Positions 12,501 to 24,102 of a DNA stretch of 64,000 bases are shown here, one piece after another (the first letter of the stretch is position 1; each line of letters opens with the position of its first letter). The DNA lies in NCBI GenBank assembly GCA_946699065.1, contig CAMPDV010000433.1:1-64000 (forward strand), in the 5' to 3' direction. The DNA comes from Loxodes magnus (lineage: Eukaryota; Ciliophora; Karyorelictea; Loxodida; Loxodidae). The notes below the pieces were generated by a model. That model was not told the DNA's origin. It searched no databases and saw only the letters and a list, made by a program, of their open reading frames with translations. The position numbers and the translations under genes were made by a program.

Positions 12501-13050
12501 CCAGTTGCAATTTAGGATACTATATTGGAGCAGATAAAATGTGCCATTCTTGCATTGATTTCGATCCTTTCTGTGCCACATGCACAAATGATGGCTGTAT
12601 TTAATGCTTAAATCCTAAGAAATTGACTTAAAATAATGTTTAGATAACTATGATTCTAGTTAATAGGATATAGACTAAAATAATATAAGTAACTTAAACT
12701 TAACAAAATTATCAGAAAGCTATGTAAAATCATCATGAAGTATAAAATTTATTGTAGCTTCTATGACTGCTGCATTTGGATATTCTAAATTAGTTGTGAG
12801 TTATGGTTCCTCCAATTTTGTTAATCGTTTTGATTTGCTTAGTTTTTAGATGAAATGATAAAATAAACGGGCTTCATATCAGTAATGATGCCTAATGCTT
12901 TATAAGCTCTATATTCAATTAAACAAAGATATTAAATAGATAATTATAGACTTTTTATGCTTAAATTTAGATTCTAAAATTGAATCTTAATAAAAAATAT
13001 GATATAACCTATAAATCTAAGGTATTAATGCAGTCTACTTTTATTTCAAA
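9540..13050 (+). pseudogene. S: composite surface-protein gene, C-terminally truncated (L1 copy)
   Basis: The N-terminal region is ectodomain-like (NGFSIYLISFQNYSIVALSN, then CLNCNQCKIVV). From about 9.87 to 10.93 kb come about five degenerate 54-residue beta-helix repeats (GFAL, SISRIQNISL, SAQSYEAVFYLAD). From about 11.5 to 12.62 kb lies a furin-like cysteine-rich part with CxxC spacing: CQNCEVALSHCVQCN, CTSCNLGYYIGADKMCHSC, FCATCTNDGCIQC. The membrane domain found in the other copies is only begun before the sequence stops at about 13050 against block M. The family is typical of ciliate plasma-membrane or ciliary surface proteins, and the role is probably adhesion or sensing. It carries several interruptions and is not an intact gene. 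The recognisable domain order makes the identification of its nature secure; its exact start is not. Confidence 0.7.
10150..10960 (+). repeat. Tandem 145-163 bp repeats coding for Pmp-like beta-helix units (L1)
   Basis: The anchor AATCGCAAA recurs at about 10262, 10408, 10567, 10727 and 10890. The units translate to short strands ending in Gly-Phe-Ala and Glu-Ala-Val-Phe-Tyr-Leu. This is a degraded version of the GG-F-A / F-x-x-N / GG-A-F pattern seen clearly in the right copy. There are about five units here, against twelve at 35.7-37.8 kb. Confidence 0.75.
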
Positions 13051-14150
13051 TGCAACGTCTTCAACTTTATTTGCGATTATTTCAGATTAGATTATCAATT
13101 CTATTAATTAATTATCTTTTAATCAAAAAACACCACCTCATTCCTTGACTGCGTTTTATTGAAATAAGCAGTTTTTGATTATACTTAAATTAGAATTTGA
13201 TAAAATGGCGAATCCTCCGCTATTAGCGTTATTTGCGATTATTTGAGTTTAGATAATCAATTCTATTATTGATTTACCTCATAAATTAAAAACGCCACTC
13301 ACTTACTTTGCTGAGTTTTATTGAAAGGAACAATTTTCGATTCTGCTTAATCTAGAATTTGATAAAATGATGAATCCCGCCTTCATTAGCTTTATTGTGA
13401 TTATTTGAGATTAAATAATCAGATCTATTATTGAGTTATCATTTAATTAAAACACGCCATATTATTTCTCGTCAGAGTTTTATTGAAATGAACAATTTTC
13501 TATTTTTGTAATGTTTGCGTTCGTAAGATAAGCAAAGCTTTTTATCATTTGAGTAACTTAATTATCTATCAAGGCTTATTTAAGAGTTAATTGCAAATAT
13601 GAAAGATCTTACTTATTATTATCATCCTATTATTTTATGTTTGAATTGATAAATAGTCGTTTGCATATAAATTTAAATTGATTTATTTTGGATATGTATT
13701 TCTGCTATTTTTGATCTGTTTAAGCATATTTCTATTTAGTATTCCTATTAAGAACAATTTTCATATGTCTTTATAGTGATATTTTTTCTCTTATCATTAG
13801 TATCCTCCTCTCAATATTCACTACTATCCATGCATTATGTACAATTCAAACAATCCATTAAATGTTTATGTGGAGACATAAAGACTGTGTGAGATTTACC
13901 TTCTTTTAGATTGTATAATGCTTAAGATATTGAAATTAGCGGGAATTCTTTTGTTCCTATTGATTAGTTCAGATTAAGAGCTTGAAATACTTCGGGTGTT
14001 GTAACATATATTTCATTAGACAGAGCTACTATACTGTAATTTGAAAAAGAAATAAGGTAGATAGAAAAACCATTCTTATCTTCACTTCCATTTTATATTA
14101 GATAACAAAATTTTGTTAAAGTACTTACTTTTGATAAATTTTTATTTAAA
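13051..14150 (-). pseudogene. S gene fragment: N-terminal region and three beta-helix repeats (copy M)
   Basis: Minus-strand counterpart of 9.54-10.9 kb. The repeat anchor TTTGCGATT (one variant) lies at about 13069, 13231 and 13393. The N-terminal ectodomain-like region spans about 13.6-14.15 kb. The furin-like and membrane parts are missing, because the block junction at 13.05 kb cuts the gene inside the repeats. Only a remnant remains. Confidence 0.65.
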
Positions 14151-14189
14151 AAATAGTTAAAATTTTTAATTAATAAATAATTTTAAAGT

Positions 14190-17100
14190 TATTTTGCGTT
14201 CCAACATTCAATGAAAGTTCCTCATAATTCTCTTTTATTGATGTTTGTGATTTTCTTTTTATTTTTAAGTACTTTGTTTCATTATTTATGTAAAGTAATT
14301 AAGATACCTTGCAGTGCCTGTTCGATGACCATTTTAAATAAGTTGCTTCATTTGCAACTCTTCGCTTTCATCTTAAATTTCTCTCTTCTCTAGGATTAAC
14401 TCAGTTTCTTCATTTTATTTTTAGAATTGCTTTAATCTCAATGTTTCTTCGCTTCATTTTCTTCTGTAAGCATCTCCTTTCTAATCGCATTAAAATCTTT
14501 AGGATTTTTCTTATTCTTTTACCAATTTTTCTTCTTCAATTTCTGAAATTATAAGCATCTCTTATATAAATATCACTAATTCTCACGGTAATTGGCATCA
14601 CTTCTTTATATATTTGATTGATCATTGCACAATTGACTCTGCTTACTCTATCTTCATCTTTTCTACTTAGTTTTCTATATTTTTGAAGACTCATCTCTTG
14701 TTTTTATACTACATCTCTAAATTTTAAGTTCTTACCAATGTTCAATCTAAAAATATTAATATGCTTAAACCTCTCCTAGTTGATAACTCCTATTTTAAAT
14801 TGCTTTATTCTTTCAATAATAAATCTCTTATTTTCAACTTCCTTTTTAAGTACTATGATCTATTCCTTGAGATTAGAAGCTTAAAATGCAAGCTGTTGAA
14901 TGGTAGTTTCCTTTTCATAAAATTTAGATGTAAGTTCTTTTCGTATTAGTATATTAGAATCTTTCTTGTTATCTCAGGAGGTGTTTATTATTGGGGTAAG
15001 GTGACTCTTATTATTTTTGCTTCATTTATTATTTGTCTAGGGATTTTTTCTCTGCTTTACCCAAGAAAGATAGGAACAAGATTTGAAATATTGTTTTATT
15101 ATTTGTAAATGAATAACTAAAAGAAAATATTTCAAGTTAATTTTTATCTTGTAGACTGCTTATTTATTTGGATTTTCATTACTAAACTAGCACTAATTTA
15201 TGATAACTTTAATCTTTCTACCAACTAACTGCAGAAGAAGATAAAAGCTTTACATATTCACTCAAATGTTTAAGTTTATTTAAAAACTAAAGCAATGGTA
15301 CTTATATAAGTATCAGGCTCTAACTTTTTACTATGCTTAATTATTTTCTTCATTAAGATTTAGTTAGTTGAAGTTTAGAGCAGAAATAAGGAATCAGTTA
15401 TTTAAAGATATGATTGATACAGAACTTAAGAATTTCAATTCGTAGAGATTTGCTCCTGAAAATAAGATTTGAAGTTGTATATTTTTAAGAAATTAAGCTT
15501 AGCAGGTAAATTCTATTTTACTCTGTTTATCGTTTATATAGATGGCTTCATAATTGAGGAAGATTAAGCTCCTTTTATGGAGTAAATTTGGCAATGGAAA
15601 GAAAAAATTAGGTAGAAACAGAAGCAAGATTATGAAACAATCTCGATAATCCTTTTATATAAAATGTTATTTCGAAATACTAACTATAAGTTGATTATTG
15701 CAAGATTTTCAAGTTAATTTAGTCAAAAAAGTAATTTGAGAAATTAAAATATCTTTATAAGATGTCTTTGCTCTTATGTATGGATATATACAATAAATTA
15801 TACTAAATTTCATTTAAATTAATTTTATCTTAATTAATAATACAGTTTTTAAGATTAAATACTCTTAATTTTACTAATTTAAATAAATAATAATATGAAA
15901 TACAGTTAACTCTTTATCATGTTTCTAGTATCTTTTCATATCATATTTTACATTTAATTTTGCAAATCTAACATGATCTTTCTGGCTATAATGTTTGTTG
16001 CTTAATTTATTTAAATTATTATAATATCAACTTTAAAATTTAAATTTTGTCTCTTCAATATTTGCATCTTTTAAATATTATTATTTTAGATTTTCCCACC
16101 TAAATTACTCCTTTTATTTTTATTATTAATGTTAAATTGTTCTTATATAACTTTTTGCTTTATTAGAATAATTTTACTATATTTCCTTTATAACCAAATA
16201 TAAAATTTCGTCAATAATTTGTCTGGATTTTGTTTAAACACATTTAAAATAGTGATGATCTTTTCATCTGTTTCTTTTAAATGAATCTTCAGTACTAATT
16301 TAGTTCATCTAGAGTATCAATATTATTTAGTAGTTTATTCTTTAAATTTTCTTTTATTTGCTTAAGCAATAGTCAAAATACCTCTTGCAATTAAGAAGAC
16401 TTACTTAAATTTGCAATTAAAGTTAGGTACTCTTTGTACTTTCTATGGTTTTTAAGATTCTGAGTATATAGTTTTATTATAAGATAACTTAGTTTTATAA
16501 GTTTTACTCTTCTTTTTTATCTTTTAAGACTTACAAGCTAGGTGTTGTTTCAATTTCGTCTATATTTGAATAGGCATTTTTTTGCTTTCTTTTTTAAATA
16601 TAAGTTTCTTCTGCTTTCTTTTAGGATGAGGATTCCTAATTTGGACTTAGGTATTCTATAAGATTCTACTCTTTCAAATTTTATAGGATTTGCAAGTATG
16701 ACTAAAATTCAGATTTTCTAATTTATGAATATCGTTTACTTAGTGATCTCTACATTATTTATCTTTTATCTCTAATTTAATCTATTTTGTAATTAACTCT
16801 TATTCAATAATGCCTTCTCTTATCCTTTATCTTCAAGATATTTATATTTTCTTTTATTTTTTATCTTCATTGCATGAATCTCTACTGATGCTGCTCTATT
16901 TAACTATCCGAATTTTGTAAGAGAAAATTATTCCAGGCTAAAATCTTAAAAGATGAGTTGGATTTAACTGTTTAAATTTTAAATTGAAATAGAACTTGAA
17001 TAGTTTCTAAATGATTTTAGCATTAATTATTTTTACTTAGCCATTAAACATTCTAGGTCTTATGATTTAAATTAGCTTTTATGAAATTCTATCTTTATTA

Positions 17101-17735
17101 GATGCTTAAGTTTACTATCTTTTCACTTAAATCAATATAAAATCTTTTTAAAATCTAAATTTATATCTTAAGAGCTAATATTTAAAATTATTATTTTAGC
17201 TTTCCCGCCTTAAATATTTATATATTTAAATTGTTGGTTGAGTATAATAATTTTTCAATTCACTTAAATTTACATAGTCACAATGCTTAATCATTTGTTA
17301 AATAAATTTAAATCACTATATTTAAAAAGTTTACTATATTTTGAGTTTTCTCATTTTAATAATTAGAGTTCTTATCCCTTTTTCGAATAAACATTTTATG
17401 TAGTCATAGCTCTTTAATCCTTAAATATAACTCATTCGTCTATAATATTTTTCTCTTTTTACTATAATTTATCAATTTCACTCTTTAGATGCTTTCTATT
17501 CTTCATCCATGGGAATATCGAATAAATATTTTAAACTTAATTTACTCATTTTTCTCAATTTACCGATCTCGGGATATCTTTTAAGCGTTAGATCGTTTTT
17601 GTCAAGAGAATATTCGTCAGATTTTATTCGCATTCAAACTCTTATTTAACCTTTTTGTAGCATATTTTATTGATCCTATAGCCCTTATATTTTTTTGATT
17701 CTCCTTATAGATAACAAGGTTATCTTTTTATGTTC
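14190..17735 (-). pseudogene. W4, W3 and W2 remnants (copy M)
   Basis: Minus-strand match to L1 4.13-9.48 kb, with part of W3 and W4 absent. The W4 coiled-coil part lies at 14.2-15.0 kb, the central W4 part with a box variant (TTTTCCCACC at about 16092) at 15.0-16.7 kb, and W3 remnants lead to the box at 17201. W2 lies at about 17.2-17.74 kb. The coding potential is fragmentary. A 60-codon standard-code plus-strand frame at 14211 and another at 14761 are shadows. Confidence 0.5.
17201..17209 (-). promoter_or_regulatory. GGCGGGAAA box (copy M)
   Basis: TTTCCCGCC on the plus strand, between W2 and W3 remnants; equivalent to L1 box 1 at 4644. Confidence 0.4.
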
Positions 17736-18545
17736 ATTCCTAATTTAGTAAATGAAATAAGTTTAGATATAATAAATTAAATGAATTATGAGATTTAATT
17801 TAGTAATTTTTATAAATGAAGTAGTTAAGTGAATGTTTAAGTTAGCCTGGCTTTATATTATTAAAATATCTTATTTAAAATATAGATCTAATATCTTATA
17901 TTATTTACAATACTTTAATATTATTATTTTAGCTTTTTTATCGACCAAATAATTAACTTTAATGCTTTCATTTGAATAGACTTGAGTAATTTTAGGAATT
18001 GATAGATAAAATTCTATTTAATCTTTATTTAAATGCTTTATTGATATTAAGTTATCAACCTTAAATTTTAAGATTTGCTTAGTTTCTTTGAATCTTAGTT
18101 ATATTTTATGCTTAAAGTTAATTTAATATTTGAATGTTGTCAATTATTTGATGATAGTGCAATAGTTTAAAATGTATCTTAGTGTCTTATATTTCATAAT
18201 ATTTTTGTATTATTTCATACTAATAAATTACTATTGCTTTTAATTTTCTTTGTCTGTTCAAGACTTTTTAGAAAATATTTTCATATCCATAACTCTTCCA
18301 GATGGTCTAGATTAAAGGGTAAGCAATAATATTAATTTTTAAATATTGTGTAGATTTTATAGTCTATAATTATACAGAGCTAGATTTCTTCTGCTTTATC
18401 ATTTTACTTGGTCCACTTCAATATTCTTAAATATCTTCTAAAAGACGTAATATAGGAAATATTTTAACCTAAAAAGGAAATCAATAATTAATTGTAAATT
18501 TTATAAAAGGATTATTTCTTGTTTATAACTAAGAGTGTATAACTA

Positions 18546-19967
18546 TATATTTCCATAAAAGATTTTAATTATTTATTAATTAAAGAAATTATTTATTTAA
18601 TTTTTTAGTTAAAAAGTATAAAAATATTTAGATTTGCTTGTGGTATTTAAATATAATTTTTATTTTTGTTACTTATTAATATCTTACGCAACTTATATTC
18701 TAAAGATTTTTTACTCAGATATTTAGAGATATCAACCTACACAGAAACCTACATCTTGTATATTTTTTATTTCTTAATTCCTTTATTTTAAAACTATTTT
18801 TAAGTAACTTCTTATTAATTAATAAAATTTATTTTCGAGTAATATAAAACTAACTCTTATTTTAAATTATCAAAGAAATCTTCATATCAATAAAAAAATT
18901 ACATTATTAAATAGTTAAAAAATAAGTGAAGTTAATTATGAAAACATTCAACAAGATAAAAATTCCCTTAGCTTTTAATATATGATACTTATGCACCTAA
19001 ATTTAGCCCACTTAGATTTAACTTATTAAAATATTGTATTGCATTCATTAAAAAGAAGAGGAATTATTAATTTTTTTGCTTTATGTAACCATTAAGCAAG
19101 CTTTAAAAATTAAGGTTGTGGTTTGTTTATAATGCAATACTTTAGGTAAAGCTTTCAGTATCCAGAAAAAGGAGAAAAATTATTACACTATGCTATATAT
19201 AAAATATTTCTCCGTCATTAGGGAATTTCACCCTTTCTGGAGTTCAGCGCTTCAAGTTTCATGCTCTATTTAAATTTTCTTGTGCAAAAGGAGGATAACG
19301 AGTTCTCATCTGTGAGTTTTAGTAGATTTTTTGTCCTTAATCCCTGCTATTTCTTGATTATTGCTTAATCTTCTTCCTCTTGTGAATGCTTTCATTTTTG
19401 TTAAGAAAATCTTGCTTAGTTGGATTTTTTTAACCGCTTTGCTTATCAGAAATCCCGTTTTTTTAATTTAGTTTCGGACTGTTCTGATATAGGTAGGATT
19501 CACAACAGAAGCATCACTTCTTGATCGGGATTAGCTTCATCCGAGGTACAACTTAAAAGTAAGACTATCGTTGGGATAGATTCCAAAGGGGAAAAATTAA
19601 TAAATGATTAGGTTATTGAACTAAAGCATTGCTAGTTTTCAGATGATATAAATAAAGACTAATTGCTAATCAACCTTCATATATTATCTTTTTTGTTATG
19701 ATTCACCTAAAAACTTGATATTAAGAATTTACAAGATAGTTTGACCAATTAACAATCAAAATGAGATCTTAATTACCTTAAAGGAAGATGATTGAATAAA
19801 ACCAGAAAAGCAAGAGGCAAAAAATTATCTACTTAAATTAATTTCATGAAAACAAAGGTTTATCTTAATTAAAAATAGAGAATAAAATATTAAATTTATA
19901 ATATTTACTATTTACTAAATATAACAATAGATAATTAAAATGCATTAAGAAGAAATAAATACAATTA
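18546..19967 (+). repeat. Sequence R, inverted copy at 49273-50700
   Basis: Reverse complement of about 49.27-50.70 kb and not part of the main block. It joins copy M on its left, and R' joins M' in the mirrored arrangement, so M plus R was duplicated and inverted as a unit. It holds AT-rich spacer and one island of higher GC (about 19.2-19.6 kb) that contains a possible small minus-strand frame. Confidence 0.8.
19259..19540 (-). CDS. Possible small ORF in R (minus strand)
   Basis: Counterpart of 49707-49985. It is clearly less AT-rich than its surroundings. The translation in the ciliate code is basic and Gln/Asn-rich (NPTKQDFLNKNESIHKRKK, MRTRYLPFAQENLNRA). This copy appears one base shorter than its partner, so the frame may not hold through. 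Function is unknown; a conserved non-coding element is an alternative. Confidence 0.3.
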
Positions 19968-20397
19968 CTTTATTTTAAGATTAAAGCTTTTCTTATTAAA
20001 TATTCTTTGCTTAATTAAGCAGTATTATTAATTTAGCAAAGGAAATTGTTATTAGGTATTAATGAATATTATACCATCAATATGAATTACTAGAATCTAA
20101 ATAATAATAAGGGAATATTTTATTGAAATGCTAATTAAAGATAATTAGACTAATTAAGATTGTTAAGCTTATAAATAAAATAGTGGTTATAATAATGAGA
20201 TTAGCTAAAATAATATTTAATTTTATAATCTTTCTTTAAGTTAATTTAAATCTCTAATTTTAACTTTAATTAATAAATAAAACTGGGAATTTTTTATTTT
20301 TAAGCCATCTATTTACATTTTATTTACTTCAATAAGAGCAAATTTACCTGCCTTTCATTATACCTTTTAATTCTATTGATAAATATTATTAAGACTT
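19968..20397. other. AT-rich single-copy stretch
   Basis: No repeat partner elsewhere in the window, and no gene-like frame or RNA structure that I can support. Confidence 0.5.
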
Positions 20398-21200
20398 TCA
20401 CACAAAAACCAGTATCTTTAAGATCTTCTTTTGGCAAGGATAAATTAATTTTGGTGTTTTTCTTAGATATATTAAAAAATCTAAAATAAAAGCCTGCTTT
20501 AGATAAAATTAGATTAATTATCTAATTTAGTTTTATTTATATGTGCGCTTTATTAGAATTTTATCCATATTTTTCTTGCTTCTTTTCATAAATCGCTTTT
20601 TTATATTTTTTCTAGTTAAAGGAAAATCTACTTTAAGGTTATGCAATTAATGTTTTGTTTTCCTTTAATTGTCTATTGCATTTTTAAATTTTATTGAGCA
20701 AATCCAAAATTCATTTTCTTAAGTTTTTTGCTTTCCTCGAATAGAAATACGTACTGATAGAAGAACTATCTTTAATTTATCCCTAACTGCTTAATTTCGC
20801 TTTTTTTTAATATTTTATGTCTATGATATTCTGCCAAAGTTTATACGTTTTCTCTCAATCAATTTTATTACTCTTTTGGTTTCAATAATCTCCAGTATTT
20901 TTGATAAAGTCTATAAGTATAAATATTTTTTATTTAGAGGCTGAGTAGCTTTTTATTTTTAGATTTTGTCATTATCGCTCTCATTTGCTAATCCGACTTT
21001 TTTATCTCTTTAATATTTTAGGCTTAGCCATTAGTTCTAGGTTGAGAGAAGTTAAGCCCATTTCTCCGTTAGCTTATGAAGAACTAAGAGTAAATAAGAG
21101 ATTAAAGCTGTTCTCTAATTTTTCAATTTTTTAAATTGTATCTTTTGTTTTTTAATTTATAGTGAAATAAGTAAGCTTGACTAATTATAATTAAAGCATA
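20398..21200 (-). CDS. Unidentified long ORF (ciliate code)
   Basis: On the minus strand a frame ending at a TGA at 20398-20400 stays open for more than 230 codons when TAA/TAG are glutamine. The translation includes LTEKWAQLLSTQNQWLSL, IIETKRVIKLIERKRINFGR, FWICSIKFKNAIDNQRK and VDFPLTRKNIKKRFMKRSKK. It is basic and probably helical, with no membrane segment or signal peptide. It is outside the repeated block and occurs once in the window. Parts of a second frame are also open at the upstream end, so the start is uncertain. I do not recognise the family. Confidence 0.45.
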
Positions 21201-22900
21201 TGTTTAATTAGTAATTACTATAGCATTATCTAAACATTACTAGTAAATTAAAAGTTTTAATTAAATAGGCTTCTACTATTTATTACTATGCTTTAGTTAT
21301 AATTTTTATTAGATTTCTTTAATTAATCTTTAGCCTCATTATTTATGTTTCTTAAATACATTTAACTATTATAATTTTAAAGTGAGAAGCTAATTCTTTG
21401 CATCTTAATTTATATATTATATTGTTGTTAGCTACTAAAAGATAGATATATAAACATATTATATCTTTTTGAGTAAATTAAAAGATTATAATATAGAGCT
21501 TATTATAAGAGTTTAAAGGAATAGATTTACTAATTTAACTAAACTGATAGCCAATACTGTTTCTTTTATCTCTTTCTAAGCTTTTTATTTTACTATCTCT
21601 ATTCAAAATTATTTTAGGTTTGAAAGATCTGAGTTTTGGCTTTTGAAAGTTTCTGGTATTTAATTTTTTATTTCCAGTTATTACCCCAAACAATTTCAAT
21701 GTTTTCAGAAATTCCTATCAAATTACTTGTAACTTTATTATGATTTTCTCTAATTAATTTGTGGATGCTAAACAACTTCAATATCAAAGGAGCTAACTTG
21801 AGCCTGGCATTTATACATTCCTGTTTCTTATAAGTACAAAAGTTAAAATTTAAAGGGATTCTTTAGTTTCTTTCCAGATAATCTTTTATACTTTCACTCT
21901 TAACATTTAGCTACTAGAGTATTTTTCTATTAGTGAGATACTTTAGCTTCTAGTTATAAAGAATAATGGATTTAACTAGGTAGTATTATTCTCTTAGATA
22001 ATGATAGCTTAAATATCTCTTTGAATATTAATTAACCTAAAAATAAATAATTATAGCTAATCTATATTTATAGACTTTAAACTCTTATATTGCTATTCAT
22101 TTTTAACTAAATCAAACTAAGATATTTAATAAAGTAGATAATAGAACAGCAAAATACTTAAAAGAAGGATATTTTATTTACAGTAATACTTTACTCAAGA
22201 AGAGTATTTTAGGAGATAGAATACTCTAGAAAGAAATATAGGAATAATAAAAGAATAAATAGGATAGTTAGTTTATGCTAAGCAATAGATAGCTAAGCTT
22301 ATGGAAATTAAAATTTTCATAAATACTTTCCAAGCAAAAAGGAAAGATAGCTCGTTATTTATAAATTATATTGCGTAAATATCTAAGAAATGATGTTAGC
22401 TAGTAAATTTTTATTTTTTTACTATTTCGTAAATAATATACAAGCTTTGCATTTATGTATTTTATTCACTTTTTTAAAAAATTGACAAGAAGAGCATATT
22501 AAATATACTTAAAAAATGTTCTGAACTCTTTTAAAAAAAAAGTAAATCTATCTAACCTTTTTAGGTTTTTCTCATAATATTAATATCATCAAGTATTAAT
22601 GATATTTGTTCTAAAAATAAAACATTTTGATAATTATATGAACTATAAAGCTAATAATAAGAGAAAGCATTTTTATTATTTTTAAATTTAAAAAATAATT
22701 AGTTGTGTATAGTAAAAAGCTTTCTAAAACAGCAGCTATAGAAGTCGCAAATAAGAACCAACTAAAGTGAACAATTTATTTTGGATAGAAAAGTGATAAA
22801 TATGATATTTCAACTATTTAATAATCAAATCAAGTAGAAGAAAAAGAATACTGAAAGACAAGAAATATCCATTACGCTTTTTATAATTGTAAATAATAAT
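21201..22900. other. AT-rich single-copy stretch
   Basis: Low-complexity AT-rich DNA without a repeat partner in the window. Short open stretches exist on both strands, but none has convincing protein character. I see nothing else in it. Confidence 0.45.
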
Positions 22901-22904
22901 TTCA

Positions 22905-24102
22905 AAAGAGAGGCTTCAGGTCATCAACCTTAGCAGGTATTTTTATAAAGTAAAAATAGATAAAATCTATTTAGCCTTGTGACATACAAAAAGAATCTTG
23001 CATAAACAAAATTTTAGGAAAAGTAAAAGTATCTACAATTTAGCAGTCCAACGTTAAACAAAATTATCTAAAAGATAGATAAATTTTCCAATTACTAGCA
23101 ATTACATTAATTACAGAAAAAATTAACTTTCTAGGAAGCAAAATAAAATGCAACAGTTACATCAATAGTTAAGATTTAGCTAGTTTTATTATAGCAGAAT
23201 CTATAATTTACAGCAAGCAACTAGCGTTAAATGCTTTCAAAGAAAGAATAGTTGAATAATGTTAATTGACATTTAAAGAACTAACTAGAAGCATTATAAT
23301 AAAACTTTGAGATAAAATGAAGGGAATAATAATCTGCACATCAAAGATGAAAATTTCTAAAATTATACCATCAGAGAAAAACGTTATTGGAAAAATTTAG
23401 CTTATTGTCTGAATGCTTAACAGGTAGAAATTTAAGAAATAAATATCAAGCAGTAAATTGATGAATTAACTAGAGATAGAAAAAAAGGAAAATAGTCTTA
23501 GAACTTATACAATGAGACTATAAAAATGTATCAAATTTCGATGCAAACAAATTTTGAATTAGCTATAGTAAAGAGAGTAAAGATAAACTTAGCTTAGAAA
23601 GACAAAAAATTAAAATAAATAGAAATTAGAAAACCTAATAATATCGGGATCGCAAAGAATGGAGTAAAAGAAATGAATATGATAAAAAATCGTTTGATAA
23701 GATAAAATAAGAAATAGCCAAAGAATATTTTGATAAAATGGAAATTACGAAGTATAAAACTTCTCCAAGTACTTAGAAGTGCAAACAACCACATCTATCT
23801 AATGTTTTTCAGCATAAAAAATTTTTAAAAAATGTAAATTATATAAAAGAAGGATCAAGGTATGAAGTCGACAAGTTAAGCATATTTCCTCGAGGTAAAT
23901 CCATAAAAAACTTGAGCAAAAGTGATTAAATACGAACTTCAAAAGAGATTTTTTTACAATATGTTAAGCAAAGGAACAGCCACTAAGACTTAAAATTACA
24001 TATAAAAAGAAATAATGATTTTGTTTAAGCAAGCTAAACTTAAGAAATGGATTAACGGAGATCTTTAAAAAATCGCTTCAAAGTTATAAAATAGCGGACT
24101 TT
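22905..24102 (+). pseudogene. Region H: unidentified helical-protein coding remnant
   Basis: One frame is open from about 22.9 kb to a TGA at 23308-23310, including QIFQLLAITLITEKINFLG and SFIIAESIIYSKQLALNAFK. A second open stretch (about 23.39-23.91 kb) carries QQIDELTRDRKKGKQSQNLY and NFELAIVKRVKINLAQKDKK. The character is alpha-helical, Lys/Gln/Ile-rich. A direct second copy lies at 53398-54326 and lacks a 0.2-kb piece of this one. The coding changes frame several times, so it is a decayed gene. It may be the front part of the gene whose remnant follows at 24.1 kb, but the duplication boundary falls between them. Confidence 0.4.

Larger units (their letters stand above)
1..13050 (-). repeat. 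Block copy L1 (inverted relative to the right copy)
   Basis: The first 13.05 kb is the reverse complement of about 33.9-48.19 kb; position 1 pairs with about 48185. Reading along the plus strand it carries W1, an AT-rich spacer, W2, W3, W4 and the surface gene S up to the start of its membrane domain. The match runs off the left edge, so the true end is not seen. At about 13050 it stops inside S and abuts block copy M in the opposite orientation. Similarity to the right copy is high throughout, with many small indels. It may be a fossil of a large germline element. A Tlr/Maverick-type element is a candidate family, but no hallmark enzyme was found. Confidence 0.85.
13051..18545 (+). repeat. 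Block copy M (shortened)
   Basis: Same orientation as the right copy. It begins inside the S beta-helix repeats (about three units, 13.05-13.55 kb) and continues through the S N-terminal region, W4, part of W3, W2 and the start of the W2-W1 spacer. It ends at about 18545, where sequence R begins. It lacks an internal segment of the W part that L1 and the right copy keep. Together with L1 it forms an imperfect palindrome centred near 13.05 kb. It is an old, rearranged fossil copy. Confidence 0.8.
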
